From Micromonospora narathiwatensis (GTDB lineage Bacteria; Actinomycetota; Actinomycetes; Mycobacteriales; Micromonosporaceae), in the NCBI RefSeq assembly GCF_900089605.1, contig NZ_LT594324.1:3286001-3350000 (forward strand): a stretch of 64,000 nucleotides of DNA. The letters run 5' to 3'. Position numbers and translations under genes: made by a program. Below, piece by piece: positions 8,744 through 18,518 of the stretch (positions are counted from its first letter, which is position 1; each line of letters starts with the position of its first letter). The notes under the pieces are model-generated. The model ran no database searches, was not told where the DNA came from, and was given only the letters and a program-made list of their open reading frames with translations.

Positions 8744-11700
8744 CTACTTGGGATAGGCGGTCCAGATCCTGCCGTCCGGCTTGACCACGATCTCGATGAC
8801 GCTCGTCCGGCGGTTACCAGCCCAACCGATCTCGTTCCCCGCACCATAGTCGTACTGATAGATGAAACCCTCCCCGTTCGGATTCGGCTGCGGGTTGCTG
8901 TTGTTGACGGCGTCGACCAGCTTCTGGTCGAAGACATCGTCGTCCGCACTGTTGTAGAAGAAGTCCTCGTCGAACTCGCCGGCCTGCGGATCCCTCGTCC
9001 GGGCCCCCGGACCGTGCGCGCCGCGAATGTGCCCGGAGCGATCCTTCGGCACGTGTGGCTTCCCGGTCGGCCCGGCGGGGGTCGCGCTCCCGCCACTCGG
9101 CGGGTTCTCCAGCTTGCCGAGGTCCCTGATCCCCTTGCCGACTCCGTCCGCCATGGCGAACAGTCCGAGGCCGGCCACGAGAACGCCGCCACCGGCGATG
9201 GCAGCGCCGCTGGCACATCCTGCCGCCGTCACCACGGCTCCGATACCCGTCGCGACCAGCGGCACGGTGATGCCGCATTCGGCAGCACCAAAAGCGATCA
9301 TACCGAGACCGATCTCGGTCGCCGCCCAGCCCAGGGCGACCTCGGCGGCGTCTACCGCCAGATCCCGGAGCGTGTCGGCGTTGTGGTTCACCCAGTTGGC
9401 CACCGTCTCCGCGGCGTCACAGATGCCCTGAGCCCACTCCCAGCAGTGTCCGTCGATCTCGATGGCGCTGATGGGGTTGCCGCCGCCGAACGCGTACCTG
9501 TTGCCGGTGAACGGGTTTGTGCCGAGCTTCAGGTCGGCCAATGCCCCCTCGTAGGAGTCGCGCGCCAAGAACCGGTTCAGGCCAGGGCTGTAGTCCCGGA
9601 AACCCATGTCGTAATTGCCCGAGGCCTGGTCCCAGCGCTTGGCATTGAACCGGTATGAGTTGTAAGGGTCCTTGAGTGGATCGGCCGCTTGCGGCTTGTC
9701 GATGCCGGTGAACTGGGCGTCGTCGTTCTGGCCGTAGGCCGTGTAACCGTAGGTGGCCTTTGTGTCGCCGGACCCGTCAGTCAGCGTCTCGACATCGGAG
9801 TGCTGGTCGTAGCCGTAGTAAGCGTCGTCCTGGGTGCCGTCCGCGTTGTAGGTGACCTGCGACAGCCGCCGTCCCCAGGGCGAATACTGGTACGACTTCG
9901 TCAGCTTGCCGGCGACGCTCTCGTCCAGCACCTCGCTGGCCAGGCCCAGGTAGCTGAAGGTGGTGGTCTTCTCCTTCGACCCGCCGGCATCCGTGGTCTT
10001 GGTGGACGTCCGATCCATCGGGTCGAACGTGTACTTCGTAACCGTGTTCGTGGCGCCGTTGGACTGCCGGTTCTCCACCACGTGGTCGAAACCGTCGTAG
10101 ATGTTCCGCTCGACCACTCTGCCCGCCGAGGTGACCGTGTCCAACCGACCGAACGGGTCGTAGTTGTACGCAGCGGTGACTCCGTCGGTGACGGCAGTCA
10201 GCAGCCGGTTCCGGTCATAGTTGAACGCCGTGGAGAAACCCTTGACGGTCTGACTGATGACGTTGCTGTTGGCGTCGTGGATGTACCGTTCCGATCCGGC
10301 ACCGTCACCGGTCTTGTCAACCGACGCGATCCGGTCCCGCGGATCGTAGCCATAGCTGCTGGTGGTGTTCAGGTACCCCGCGTGATTGTCGGCGTTCTGC
10401 TTCTTCGCGACGTCCTGGATGCGGTTGCCGTTGAGGTCGTACTGGTAGGTGTGTTCGCTGACCACCGTTCCGTTGGACTTCTTCTCCACCTGGTGGCGCA
10501 GCGACTGATCCAGGTTGTAGTCGTGCTCGACCTTGTTGCCGTTCGGCTTCGTCTCGCTGGAGATCTGCCTCCGGGCGGTGTAGTCGTAGTTGGTGATCTT
10601 GGGAGTGGCGTCGGTCGCGGTCGCGCCTACGCTGATCCGCGAGACCAGGTCCCGGACATCGTAGGTATACGACGAGTACTGCTTGTCATGGCTTACCGTG
10701 AGCGGCTCGCTGTTCGCGTTGTATGTGAAGGACGTCGCGTTCACCACAACGCCGGACTTCGACTCGGTGACCTTCTCGACCTGGTTCAGCTCGGTGTACG
10801 TGACGGCGTAGGTGTCCACCCGGGCACCCGGCGAGGCGTCCGTGATCGTGGTCAGGTTGCCGTTGAGGTCGTACCGGTAACGGAAGTCGTGCTTCTCGTC
10901 GTCGACGTCCGCCGAGTTGTCTCGAACGAGTTTCACGGCGTCCGCCACCACCGTTCCGGTGGCCTGGTCCGAGAGCGTGATCTTCTGGCCAGCGCCCTCC
11001 GCGAAGCTGTAGGAACCGAGGCTGACCCAGGTGCCGGTGCTCGCGGTCTGGTCGACCGTCTTCACCGTGCTGCCACCGTTGTAGGTCACCGTGTACCTGG
11101 CGTCCTTGGCCGCTCCCGAGACCTGCGGGTACCGGGCGTACACCTGATAGGAGCCGGCCTGCGGGACGTTCAGCTCCCAGGTGAACGCGTTGGAACCCGC
11201 GCCGGCCGCGTGGGTGGCGTAGTCGGTGCCGTACTTGCCGGAGGCCGAGCCGGCCGCCGGCCATGTCCCGGTGACACGGGTGTTGTTGAAGTCGGAGTTG
11301 TCGACCAGCACCACCTGCTTACCGACCGGAACACCGTCATCCGACCGGGCCTTGAGCTTCCCATCCGGGAAGTACGACCAGGTTATGGTGCGGTTGGAGG
11401 AACCGCCGGCCGACGTCTGCGTCCGGGCCGTCTGGGCACCCAGGTCGTTGTAGTCGTACGAGGTGACGATGTCCCACGGATCGGACGAGGTCCTCATCCA
11501 CCCGTTGTCGTAGTAGCTGTAAGTGGTGTCGTTGCGCACCGACTGCCCTGCCGACGGTGGCGCCGACATCGTCACCAGTCGACCCACGGCGTCATAGGCG
11601 TACGTGGTCTTGTCCGGCGTCGTGTAACGCGAGTCGTCCTTGTCGTACGCCGACTGCGTCTCCCTCACCCGGTTCAGCGCATCGTAGAGCGTGACCTGGG

Positions 11701-14700
11701 CGAAGTCGTCCGGGTCGTCGGTCGTCGCCACTCCCCGAGGGGTGATGACCCGGGTTCGGTTGCCGACCTGGTCGTACTCGTACTGCACGGTGCGGTAGGT
11801 GACGGCCCCCGATGCGTCCTTGGTCGTCGGCACCTTGCGCTCAATCAGGTCGCCGCGCGCGTTGTACCGGAGCAGCGTCCTGTTCCCCAGCTGGTCGACC
11901 GTGGCCGTGACGTTGCCGTCCCGGTCGTACTCGGTGGAGGTCGTGTAGGCGCCCGCGTCCGTGGTGACGGTGGACCGGTGGTTCAGGTCGTAGGAGAACC
12001 TGGAGGTGTAGTCGGTGGTGTCGGCCGTGGCGTTCTTGCGGGGGTCCGTCACCGTGACCACGTTGCCGACGGAGTCGTACTCGTAGGAGATCTTCTCGCC
12101 CTTGGTGTTGGTAACCGAGGTGAGCTGGTAGATCTCGTCGTACGCATTCGTCGTCACGTAGTCGGTCGGATCCGACGTGGTCAACGTTCCCTTCGGGTCT
12201 GTAGTGGTCACCAGGTTGCCGACCTTGTCGTACGTGAAGGACGTCTTGCGTGCCGGATCCCCGGCGATGTCGGCCGGTGCCGACACCTCACTCGCCTGGT
12301 CCGCCGCGTCGTACGCGGCCTTGTAGACCGCCCCGTTGGTCGCGATCGACTGAGTGACGTTGTCGTTCGCGTCGTAGGTCGGCGCTGGCGTGATGATGAA
12401 CGCCCCGGCGGCCTCGTCCTTCGGCGTCTTGCTCTCCAGCGGTCGGCCGAAGGTGTCGTACGCCTGGGTCGTGCTCTTGCCCAATGCGTCGGTGACCTTC
12501 GTGACCTGGCCACGGGCGTCGTAAACAAACGCGGTCGGGTTGTTCAACGCATCCGTGATCGTTTGCGGATAGCCGTTGGGGTCGAAATTGCCGTTGGTGG
12601 TGACGTTGCCGTTGGCGTCCTTGGCCGTCAGCATCTGGCCCCAGGCGTCATAGGTGTAGGACGTCCTGTAGTCGTTCGGGTCCGGTGTGGTGTTGCCAAG
12701 CGGGTCGACCACCCACGCCAGGTCACCGTCGGGCTCGTAGCCGAAGGTCCACTTCCGGCCCTCCGGGCTGGTTTTCTCGGTCAGGTCGGCGACGTAGCCG
12801 TTGAGCTGCCGCTGGTAGCCCAGAACCGTGCCCGGCGAGCCGTTCTTGACCGCCTCGGCGGACTTGATCTCGGTCGGGTAGCCGGTCTTGGCGTCGTATG
12901 CCCAGGTCGAGCTGGCGCCGTTGTTCTCGGTGAGCTTGGTGACGTTGTGGTCACCGTCCCACTCGAGCTTGGTGACCTCGTTCTTGGCGTTGGTGGTCTG
13001 GACGGGTCGGCCGTAGCCGTCCATCTGGTAGCGGGTGGCATGGTTCTCGGCGTCAGTGACGGTGGTGTTGATCGTGTTGCCCTGCGGGCCGTCCGGGTCG
13101 ACGTAGTCGAACTTGGTCAGGTGGCCGAGCCGGTCCGTGTAGGACTTGGTGGTCCAGTGGAACTTCGGGTCATCGCCGGTCTGCGGGTAGTTGTAGACCA
13201 GGTCGGTGGCGTTACCCCGCGGGTCGGTGACCTTGACCAACTTGACGTTCTTGTTCCCCTGCGTCATGTCGTAGCGGAACTGGAACCTCTTCGGCGCGCC
13301 GTTGGTGGAGCCGGCGCCGTCGATCAGCTCGCCCAGCAGACCCTTGTCGGTGTATGTGAAGGTGAGCTTGCGCCCCGAGATGTCGGTGATCTGCGAGACG
13401 TGATCGATGATCTTCGGATTGGTCAGCTTGGTCGCGGACTTCCGCGTCCAGGTGGTGTCGTCGATGTAGTCGTAGTCCTGGCCTTTGACGAAGTAGTCGA
13501 CGGTCAGGGTGATCCGACCGGTCGGGTCGGTGATGTACCTCAGGAACTTGGTCGGCTTGTTGTTCGACTTCCGCTCCTCGTAGGTGAACACCATCTCGTT
13601 GCCGTTGTTGTCCACGATGCTGGACACGAAACCGTCGCAGTCGTAGAAGAACTGGGTACGGTCCGGCTTGGTGACCACCCAGGCCTTGCGCTCCTGCGTG
13701 TTGGGCTTGCAGTCCACGCTGCTGTACTTCTGCAGGTAGAGATGCACGCCCTTCGGGCTCTTCCACCCGTTCGAGGCGGCGTCCCAGGTGAACCGGTGGC
13801 TGGTGCCGTCACCATCGGTCAGGGTGACCTTGGTGGGGTTCGGGTTCGGGTGGAAGTCCAGCGGCGTACCGAGCCGCATCATCGAGCTGGCCTGAAGCGA
13901 CCATCCGTAGCCGGCGACGGTGTCACTCGTGTCGAGCGAGTTGTACGCCAGGCTGACGAACGTCGAAAGGCCCCGGGAGGGGTTGATCAACGCGTTGTAC
14001 GACCAGACGGTGTTGCCGGCGTACAGGTTGTTCATCAACGTTCCGCCGGCACCGGTGTTCTTGCCCGCGTACGAGTAGAACTTCTCCAGGCCCAGCTGGT
14101 CGGAGGTCGGCTCCTCCACGGTCACGTTCTGCGTCAGGGCGGTGATGGGCGTGGTCTCGGAGAGCTTGTCGCCGGTCAGCTTGTTCTGCAGCTCCCACTG
14201 GATCACGTAGTCGGTGCGCTCGTTGCCCTCCGTCGACGGCGGCGGGGTCTTCACCTGCGCGCTGATGTCGACCGTGCCGCCGGCCGGGACGCTCTTCGGC
14301 AACGGTGAGGTCAGTTCGTAGCTGGCGTCCGCGCCGTCGGTAACCCCGTCGGCCCGCTTCCAGTCGTACGACAACTCCCACTCGTTCGGGTTCCACGCCG
14401 TCAGGGTCGGGTTCGACAGGGTGAGCGGCACCGTGTACGTCGAGTCCGCCGCGGCCACCGTCGGGGTGGACGCCGCGTAGTAGGTCGACTCGGGGGTCTG
14501 CTCCAGGTAGGTGACCTCCAGCGTCGGGCGCAGCAGCGGCTCCGGCGCCTCGGAGGAGAGCAGCATCGCCCGGGCGGTCTGGTTGACCTCGTCGCGCTGG
14601 CGCAGCAGCAGGCCGTAGTTGCTCGCCGGGTTCTTCAGCCAGCCGTCCACGGCCGGGGTGACGTCCCAGGTCTCCCACTCCGGGTCGTTGGTGAACCCGT

Positions 14701-17392
14701 TGAAGCCGGCCTTCCATGTGGTGTCGTAGTCGCCACCGGGCGTGGTCCACGCGGTGGTGCCGTTGCTGGTGTTCCAGGTGGCCTTGGTCTCGCTGAACGC
14801 CCGGGTCAGGCGGTAGACGTCGACGTACTCGTTCTGGTTCGTGCCCGGGTACAGGTAGGTGTTGTACATCCGCAGCTCGGCGCCCACGATCCTGGCGGCG
14901 CCGGGAATACCGGTCAGCGTGGGGAACCGGACCAGGCCGCGGGTGTCGCCGTAGTAGGACGAGTTGTTGCCCGGGCTGACGTACGGGTCACCGCCGTAGA
15001 CGTCGACGTTCTCCGTCGGCCGCGCCTGCGACAACGTGGTGTCGATGACACCGTCCGAGCCGGTGTCGTCGGTCGCCGCGGTGCGGTAGATCCGGGTGAT
15101 CTGGCCCGCCTTCGGCAGCATCGCCGGCTGCGTCGGACCTGCGATCACCTGCCCGTCGCGGGTCTTCACCGCGACCATGTAGTAGTAGAACTTCCGGTCC
15201 ATCGGATCGGTGTTGTCCGCCGCCGTCGGCACGGCGGTGGTGTCCTGGTAGCTGCGGGTCGAGGTGGGCACCGGCGCGACCAGCGTCGCCGCCGACGGGG
15301 CGAAGTTCTGGAAGACGCTGCGGTGCACCTGGTACTCCACCGCGTCGTCCGCGCTGCTCGACGACGGGTCCACGTACGCGGGCCAGTCCAGCGCCGCCCC
15401 GGTGGAGGTGATCGTGGTCGGTGGGTTCACCGCCACGCCGGGGCGGCCATAGGTGACGACCAGCTTCGGCAGGTTGAAGTCCCGCCGGTCGTTGGCGTAC
15501 GCGTACTCGGACGCCTCGAAGACCGGACCGCCCTGGTTCAGGGCGGACTCGTTCTTGGCCTGCAGGGAGAAGCCGTGGTTCTGGGTCCCGTTGACCCACT
15601 GCTGCACCACGTTGCGCACCGGGAACGACATCCAGGTGCTGGACTTCCCGGCGTTCTTCACCGCGCCGTTCTTGACGAACCGCACCGCGTCGGCGATGAC
15701 GGCCTTGTTGGCGACGTCCCCGAGCACGACCTTGCCGGCGGTGCCGGCGACGAACGGATGGGTGCCGAGGGTGACCCAGGCGCCCTTGCTGTCCGGGACC
15801 GTCTGGTTGACCGGGTACTCCTTCGACCCGCCGTTGTAGTGGACGGTGTACGTGGCGGGGTTGGCCCGGTCGAACGCCCCGACGTAGTGCGCCTCGACCG
15901 TGTAGTCGCCGGACTCGGTCAGCGTCGGCGTCCAGGTGTAGGTGTCACCCGTCGTCGAGTCGTTGTTGACCCGGTAGCCGCCACCGACCGCCTCGGCGGT
16001 GAGGGGGCTCGTCGAGACGGTCCACGTGCCCTTCGCCGCGGTACCCGCGCCACCGTCGTCCACCGTCACGAAGTTGCCGGCGGGACCCGTGTCGACCTCG
16101 GTGGACATGGTGTTCCAGGTCGCGGTGGTCTCGTTCCACGCCTTGGTGATCCGCCGCACCTCGATCGGCACGTCGTACTCCCAGGCGGTGTGCGTCTGGG
16201 AGTAGTACAACTCCAGCCGGGCGTCGTCGACGGGGGTGTTCGCCGGGATGGAGCTGGTGTCGAACCGCACCAGCGACCGCCACTTGCCGTCCGACGTGGT
16301 GCCCACGTGCAACGGCCAGGTGACCTCGTCCTGCCCGTAGGCGTGGTTCGGGTCGGCCGAGTAGATCTGCGTGTCCTGGGCATCCGTCGGCACCGGCTGG
16401 ATCTTGATGGTCGGATCGATCACCACCGGGTAGACCCGGGCCGGATCGGCCAACCAGGCGGCGTCCGCGGAGACCGTGACGCTGGTCTGCCCGTACATCT
16501 GCCGCACGCGCTGGGTGACGCTGTCGCTCCACACCTTGCCGTGCGGGGACGTCTTGTCGTCCTTCGAGTCGTACATGAACGGCGCTGGCATCACGAACAC
16601 CGGCTCGCCACCGCTCGGCCGGACGAACGCGATCGAGCCATCCGTCCGCTGCTGCGCGACCAGTCCCGCGGTGTCAAGGGTGAACGTGTACGACACCGGG
16701 CCACCCGGGGCCCGTCGCAGCACGATCTTCTCCTTCAGCGCGGAGCTGGTCACGTCGTAGACCACGTCCGCGCCCCCGGCGACTCCGGGGTAGGTCACCG
16801 TCGAGCCGGAGACCTTCGGCGTGACCGCCCTCGCCGCACCGGCCAGACCCAGCTCGATGCTCCGGCCGTCCCGCTCGAATCGGATCAGGTCGCCGGTGCT
16901 GGCCCCGAACAGGCTGGTGAAGGTGTTCGTGCGGTTGCCCTGCACGTATCCCTTCTCGGTGACGGGACGGACGGTGGTGTCGATGGGCTGGAACCGGCCC
17001 TTCGCGTCCCGGTAGTGCACCGGCACTGCGGAGATCTCCGCCTGGGTGCGCCCGTCGGCCAGCTCATAGACGCGGCTGTTCGCCGTCCGCTTGCCGGTCA
17101 GCTCCCGTACCCGCTTCTGCGGCGGCCACTTCTTCGCCGCCGGCGGCTTCTCGTCCCGGAACAGCCCGGCGCTGACCACCTCCGGCCGCGCCCGGCGCGG
17201 ACCACCGTCGACCAGCCCGTGCGCGGCGTCGCCGAACCGGGACAGGAATCCGCCCCCGTCGTCCTTGGCGCTGCCGACGGCCTGGTCGGTTCGGCCGGGA
17301 TCGCGGCCCGGTACGGCCTCCGTCCCGCCCAGCGTGGCCACCACGGCCACCGCCAGCCCCCCGATCAGGAGGCCCCGTGATCGTCCCTTCAC
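8744..17392 (-). CDS. Giant secreted DNRLRE/YD-repeat (RHS) polymorphic toxin
   Basis: This gene encodes about 2,882 residues. I place the start at GTG 17392, with GGAGGG 5 nt upstream; a GTG at 17419 would add nine residues. Order: signal peptide (GLLIGGLAVAVVATL); a first DNRLRE carbohydrate/adhesion-like domain (about 330-430); a golvesin-like domain (about 440-580); a second DNRLRE domain (about 790-970); a shell-entry region; dozens of YD repeats interrupted by a second golvesin-like domain; the RHS-associated core (YRFNAKRWDQASGNYDMGFRDYSP, residues near 2580); a hydrophobic pre-toxin segment; and a variable toxin tip. RHS proteins encase the toxin tip in a beta-cage and deliver it to neighbours. 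The usual DPxG cleavage motif is degenerate (IEIDGH). Confidence 0.92.
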   Translation of the reverse strand: MKGRSRGLLIGGLAVAVVATLGGTEAVPGRDPGRTDQAVGSAKDDGGGFLSRFGDAAHGLVDGGPRRARPEVVSAGLFRDEKPPAAKKWPPQKRVRELTGKRTANSRVYELADGRTQAEISAVPVHYRDAKGRFQPIDTTVRPVTEKGYVQGNRTNTFTSLFGASTGDLIRFERDGRSIELGLAGAARAVTPKVSGSTVTYPGVAGGADVVYDVTSSALKEKIVLRRAPGGPVSYTFTLDTAGLVAQQRTDGSIAFVRPSGGEPVFVMPAPFMYDSKDDKTSPHGKVWSDSVTQRVRQMYGQTSVTVSADAAWLADPARVYPVVIDPTIKIQPVPTDAQDTQIYSADPNHAYGQDEVTWPLHVGTTSDGKWRSLVRFDTSSIPANTPVDDARLELYYSQTHTAWEYDVPIEVRRITKAWNETTATWNTMSTEVDTGPAGNFVTVDDGGAGTAAKGTWTVSTSPLTAEAVGGGYRVNNDSTTGDTYTWTPTLTESGDYTVEAHYVGAFDRANPATYTVHYNGGSKEYPVNQTVPDSKGAWVTLGTHPFVAGTAGKVVLGDVANKAVIADAVRFVKNGAVKNAGKSSTWMSFPVRNVVQQWVNGTQNHGFSLQAKNESALNQGGPVFEASEYAYANDRRDFNLPKLVVTYGRPGVAVNPPTTITSTGAALDWPAYVDPSSSSADDAVEYQVHRSVFQNFAPSAATLVAPVPTSTRSYQDTTAVPTAADNTDPMDRKFYYYMVAVKTRDGQVIAGPTQPAMLPKAGQITRIYRTAATDDTGSDGVIDTTLSQARPTENVDVYGGDPYVSPGNNSSYYGDTRGLVRFPTLTGIPGAARIVGAELRMYNTYLYPGTNQNEYVDVYRLTRAFSETKATWNTSNGTTAWTTPGGDYDTTWKAGFNGFTNDPEWETWDVTPAVDGWLKNPASNYGLLLRQRDEVNQTARAMLLSSEAPEPLLRPTLEVTYLEQTPESTYYAASTPTVAAADSTYTVPLTLSNPTLTAWNPNEWELSYDWKRADGVTDGADASYELTSPLPKSVPAGGTVDISAQVKTPPPSTEGNERTDYVIQWELQNKLTGDKLSETTPITALTQNVTVEEPTSDQLGLEKFYSYAGKNTGAGGTLMNNLYAGNTVWSYNALINPSRGLSTFVSLAYNSLDTSDTVAGYGWSLQASSMMRLGTPLDFHPNPNPTKVTLTDGDGTSHRFTWDAASNGWKSPKGVHLYLQKYSSVDCKPNTQERKAWVVTKPDRTQFFYDCDGFVSSIVDNNGNEMVFTYEERKSNNKPTKFLRYITDPTGRITLTVDYFVKGQDYDYIDDTTWTRKSATKLTNPKIIDHVSQITDISGRKLTFTYTDKGLLGELIDGAGSTNGAPKRFQFRYDMTQGNKNVKLVKVTDPRGNATDLVYNYPQTGDDPKFHWTTKSYTDRLGHLTKFDYVDPDGPQGNTINTTVTDAENHATRYQMDGYGRPVQTTNAKNEVTKLEWDGDHNVTKLTENNGASSTWAYDAKTGYPTEIKSAEAVKNGSPGTVLGYQRQLNGYVADLTEKTSPEGRKWTFGYEPDGDLAWVVDPLGNTTPDPNDYRTSYTYDAWGQMLTAKDANGNVTTNGNFDPNGYPQTITDALNNPTAFVYDARGQVTKVTDALGKSTTQAYDTFGRPLESKTPKDEAAGAFIITPAPTYDANDNVTQSIATNGAVYKAAYDAADQASEVSAPADIAGDPARKTSFTYDKVGNLVTTTDPKGTLTTSDPTDYVTTNAYDEIYQLTSVTNTKGEKISYEYDSVGNVVTVTDPRKNATADTTDYTSRFSYDLNHRSTVTTDAGAYTTSTEYDRDGNVTATVDQLGNRTLLRYNARGDLIERKVPTTKDASGAVTYRTVQYEYDQVGNRTRVITPRGVATTDDPDDFAQVTLYDALNRVRETQSAYDKDDSRYTTPDKTTYAYDAVGRLVTMSAPPSAGQSVRNDTTYSYYDNGWMRTSSDPWDIVTSYDYNDLGAQTARTQTSAGGSSNRTITWSYFPDGKLKARSDDGVPVGKQVVLVDNSDFNNTRVTGTWPAAGSASGKYGTDYATHAAGAGSNAFTWELNVPQAGSYQVYARYPQVSGAAKDARYTVTYNGGSTVKTVDQTASTGTWVSLGSYSFAEGAGQKITLSDQATGTVVADAVKLVRDNSADVDDEKHDFRYRYDLNGNLTTITDASPGARVDTYAVTYTELNQVEKVTESKSGVVVNATSFTYNANSEPLTVSHDKQYSSYTYDVRDLVSRISVGATATDATPKITNYDYTARRQISSETKPNGNKVEHDYNLDQSLRHQVEKKSNGTVVSEHTYQYDLNGNRIQDVAKKQNADNHAGYLNTTSSYGYDPRDRIASVDKTGDGAGSERYIHDANSNVISQTVKGFSTAFNYDRNRLLTAVTDGVTAAYNYDPFGRLDTVTSAGRVVERNIYDGFDHVVENRQSNGATNTVTKYTFDPMDRTSTKTTDAGGSKEKTTTFSYLGLASEVLDESVAGKLTKSYQYSPWGRRLSQVTYNADGTQDDAYYGYDQHSDVETLTDGSGDTKATYGYTAYGQNDDAQFTGIDKPQAADPLKDPYNSYRFNAKRWDQASGNYDMGFRDYSPGLNRFLARDSYEGALADLKLGTNPFTGNRYAFGGGNPISAIEIDGHCWEWAQGICDAAETVANWVNHNADTLRDLAVDAAEVALGWAATEIGLGMIAFGAAECGITVPLVATGIGAVVTAAGCASGAAIAGGGVLVAGLGLFAMADGVGKGIRDLGKLENPPSGGSATPAGPTGKPHVPKDRSGHIRGAHGPGARTRDPQAGEFDEDFFYNSADDDVFDQKLVDAVNNSNPQPNPNGEGFIYQYDYGAGNEIGWAGNRRTSVIEIVVKPDGRIWTAYPK
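8747..9034 (-). other. C-terminal toxin tip of the RHS protein, EndoU/BECR-like RNase candidate
   Basis: The last 96 residues follow the hydrophobic pre-toxin segment and differ in character from the rest of the protein. They begin GHIRGAHGPGARTRDP and end TSVIEIVVKPDGRIWTAYPK. The early His-Ile/Gly-His element, the acidic FDEDFF stretch, the amphipathic helix with DQKLVDAVNN, and the closing beta-hairpin with IWTAYP resemble bacterial EndoU-type or other BECR-fold RNase toxins. This is my pattern recognition; catalytic His and Thr/Ser assignments need a profile comparison. The tip is the part expected to pair specifically with the adjacent downstream gene. Confidence 0.5.
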
Positions 17393-17495
17393 CGTCACCC
17401 TCCGGTCCCTTGGAGACACGTCGAGTGGACGCTAAAGGTGATCGATACATTTGCCGATATCGTCTAGATACTTCCGGAGCGGACCGGCCGCCCGC

Positions 17496-18134
17496 TCAGT
17501 AGCGATCGAGGTGCTGCGCGGGAGTCAGGACGACGTGCGGCGATGCCTCCGGGTCCAGCCAGGTCAGCACCTCGACCAGGTGGTCGTGCGACAGGCCCAC
17601 GCAGCCGGCCGTGGCATTGCCGACGGCCTTGCTGAACTCGTGCAGGAAGACGCCGCTGCCCGCGTCCGGCACCGGCGTCCCGACCGTCGGCGGCATGTTG
17701 TAGGTGATCACCGCGAAGTGCGTGTAGGCCGGATCCTCCCGCCAGAGCGCCTCGCTGTGCCCGCCGGGGTTCGTGGCCGACCGCTGGAAGCTGTTGTAGT
17801 GCGGAGAGTCGGGGTTCGCGTTCCACCACTCGTCGGCGGCCAACCGGTGGTACGGGTAGCGGACGCCCGGGTCCGCGGCGATGCCGTACATCGTCGGGCC
17901 GATGGCGTAGACGCCGGTGGGTGTGGTCGGCACGCCCTCGACGTGGTGATCACTGAACCCGTCGGCGCCGATCCGCGCCGGCAGCGGCGGACCGACCGGG
18001 CTCCAGCCGTCGTCGACCCTCGCGTACGCCCGCAGGATGGCGTGGGTGGTGCGGTAGCCGTCCCCGGTGACGACGACGGCCTGCCGCGCGTGCGGCGGCA
18101 GGGTGGTCAACTGGACGGGGCCGGTCGGGTACAT
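17496..18134 (-). CDS. L,D-transpeptidase (YkuD) family protein
   Basis: This 212-residue protein carries the YkuD active-site signature FLHEF ... TAGCVGLS, with the predicted catalytic Cys at 178 and its partner His at 165. The family forms 3-3 cross-links in peptidoglycan or cleaves such bonds. I chose ATG 18134 because it has a GAGGA site 8 nt upstream. With this start there is no signal peptide, which is odd for a wall enzyme. In-frame extension to 18290 adds an Arg-rich tract but still no convincing signal. It is therefore either cytoplasmic, non-classically exported, or mis-started. It lies just upstream of the RHS gene on the same strand. Confidence 0.8.
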   Translation of the reverse strand: MYPTGPVQLTTLPPHARQAVVVTGDGYRTTHAILRAYARVDDGWSPVGPPLPARIGADGFSDHHVEGVPTTPTGVYAIGPTMYGIAADPGVRYPYHRLAADEWWNANPDSPHYNSFQRSATNPGGHSEALWREDPAYTHFAVITYNMPPTVGTPVPDAGSGVFLHEFSKAVGNATAGCVGLSHDHLVEVLTWLDPEASPHVVLTPAQHLDRY

Positions 18135-18518
18135 GCGCAAGATCCTCGCATGTGGCCGGCGATCGCGGCGCGAGCGGCGGCCGGACCGGACCGGACCCGA
18201 ACCGTCGGAGCGGGTCAGGACCGGGTCCGCAACTCCCCGGCCCTGACCCTGGCCGTCCGGTGTGGTAGCGGATTTCGCCGTCGCGAGCACGGCGGGCGTG
18301 GCACGTCGCCCACGCCGAGCTCAACACGGCGAACCGGCCCGCCTGCACTCAGCTCCACGGTGCCCAACTACCGGACTCGGCGCGTTCCCGGCTCACCCCG
18401 ACAAGCCGTGAACGCCGGCTCAGGTTAGGCAGCTTGCCGTAGGCCGAACAAGCTCTACCGAGGCCGGGAGAATGTGATTGATACCAACGTCGAAATCCGG
18501 CATGTCGGCGTAACAGGG
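18135..18518. other. Intergenic stretch upstream of the L,D-transpeptidase gene
   Basis: This 384-bp stretch separates the DUF4184 stop (18519) from the L,D-transpeptidase start. It must hold the promoter of the latter. Frames crossing it are out-of-frame readings of neighbours. I see no RNA gene, no strong hairpin and no clear operator. Confidence 0.5.

Noticed and set aside
9689..14308. A 1,539-codon open frame on the plus strand opposite the RHS gene
   Set aside because: It is an antisense shadow of the very long GC-rich YD-repeat gene; its translation is Val/Arg/Gly-rich without domains, while the minus strand shows clear YD repeats.
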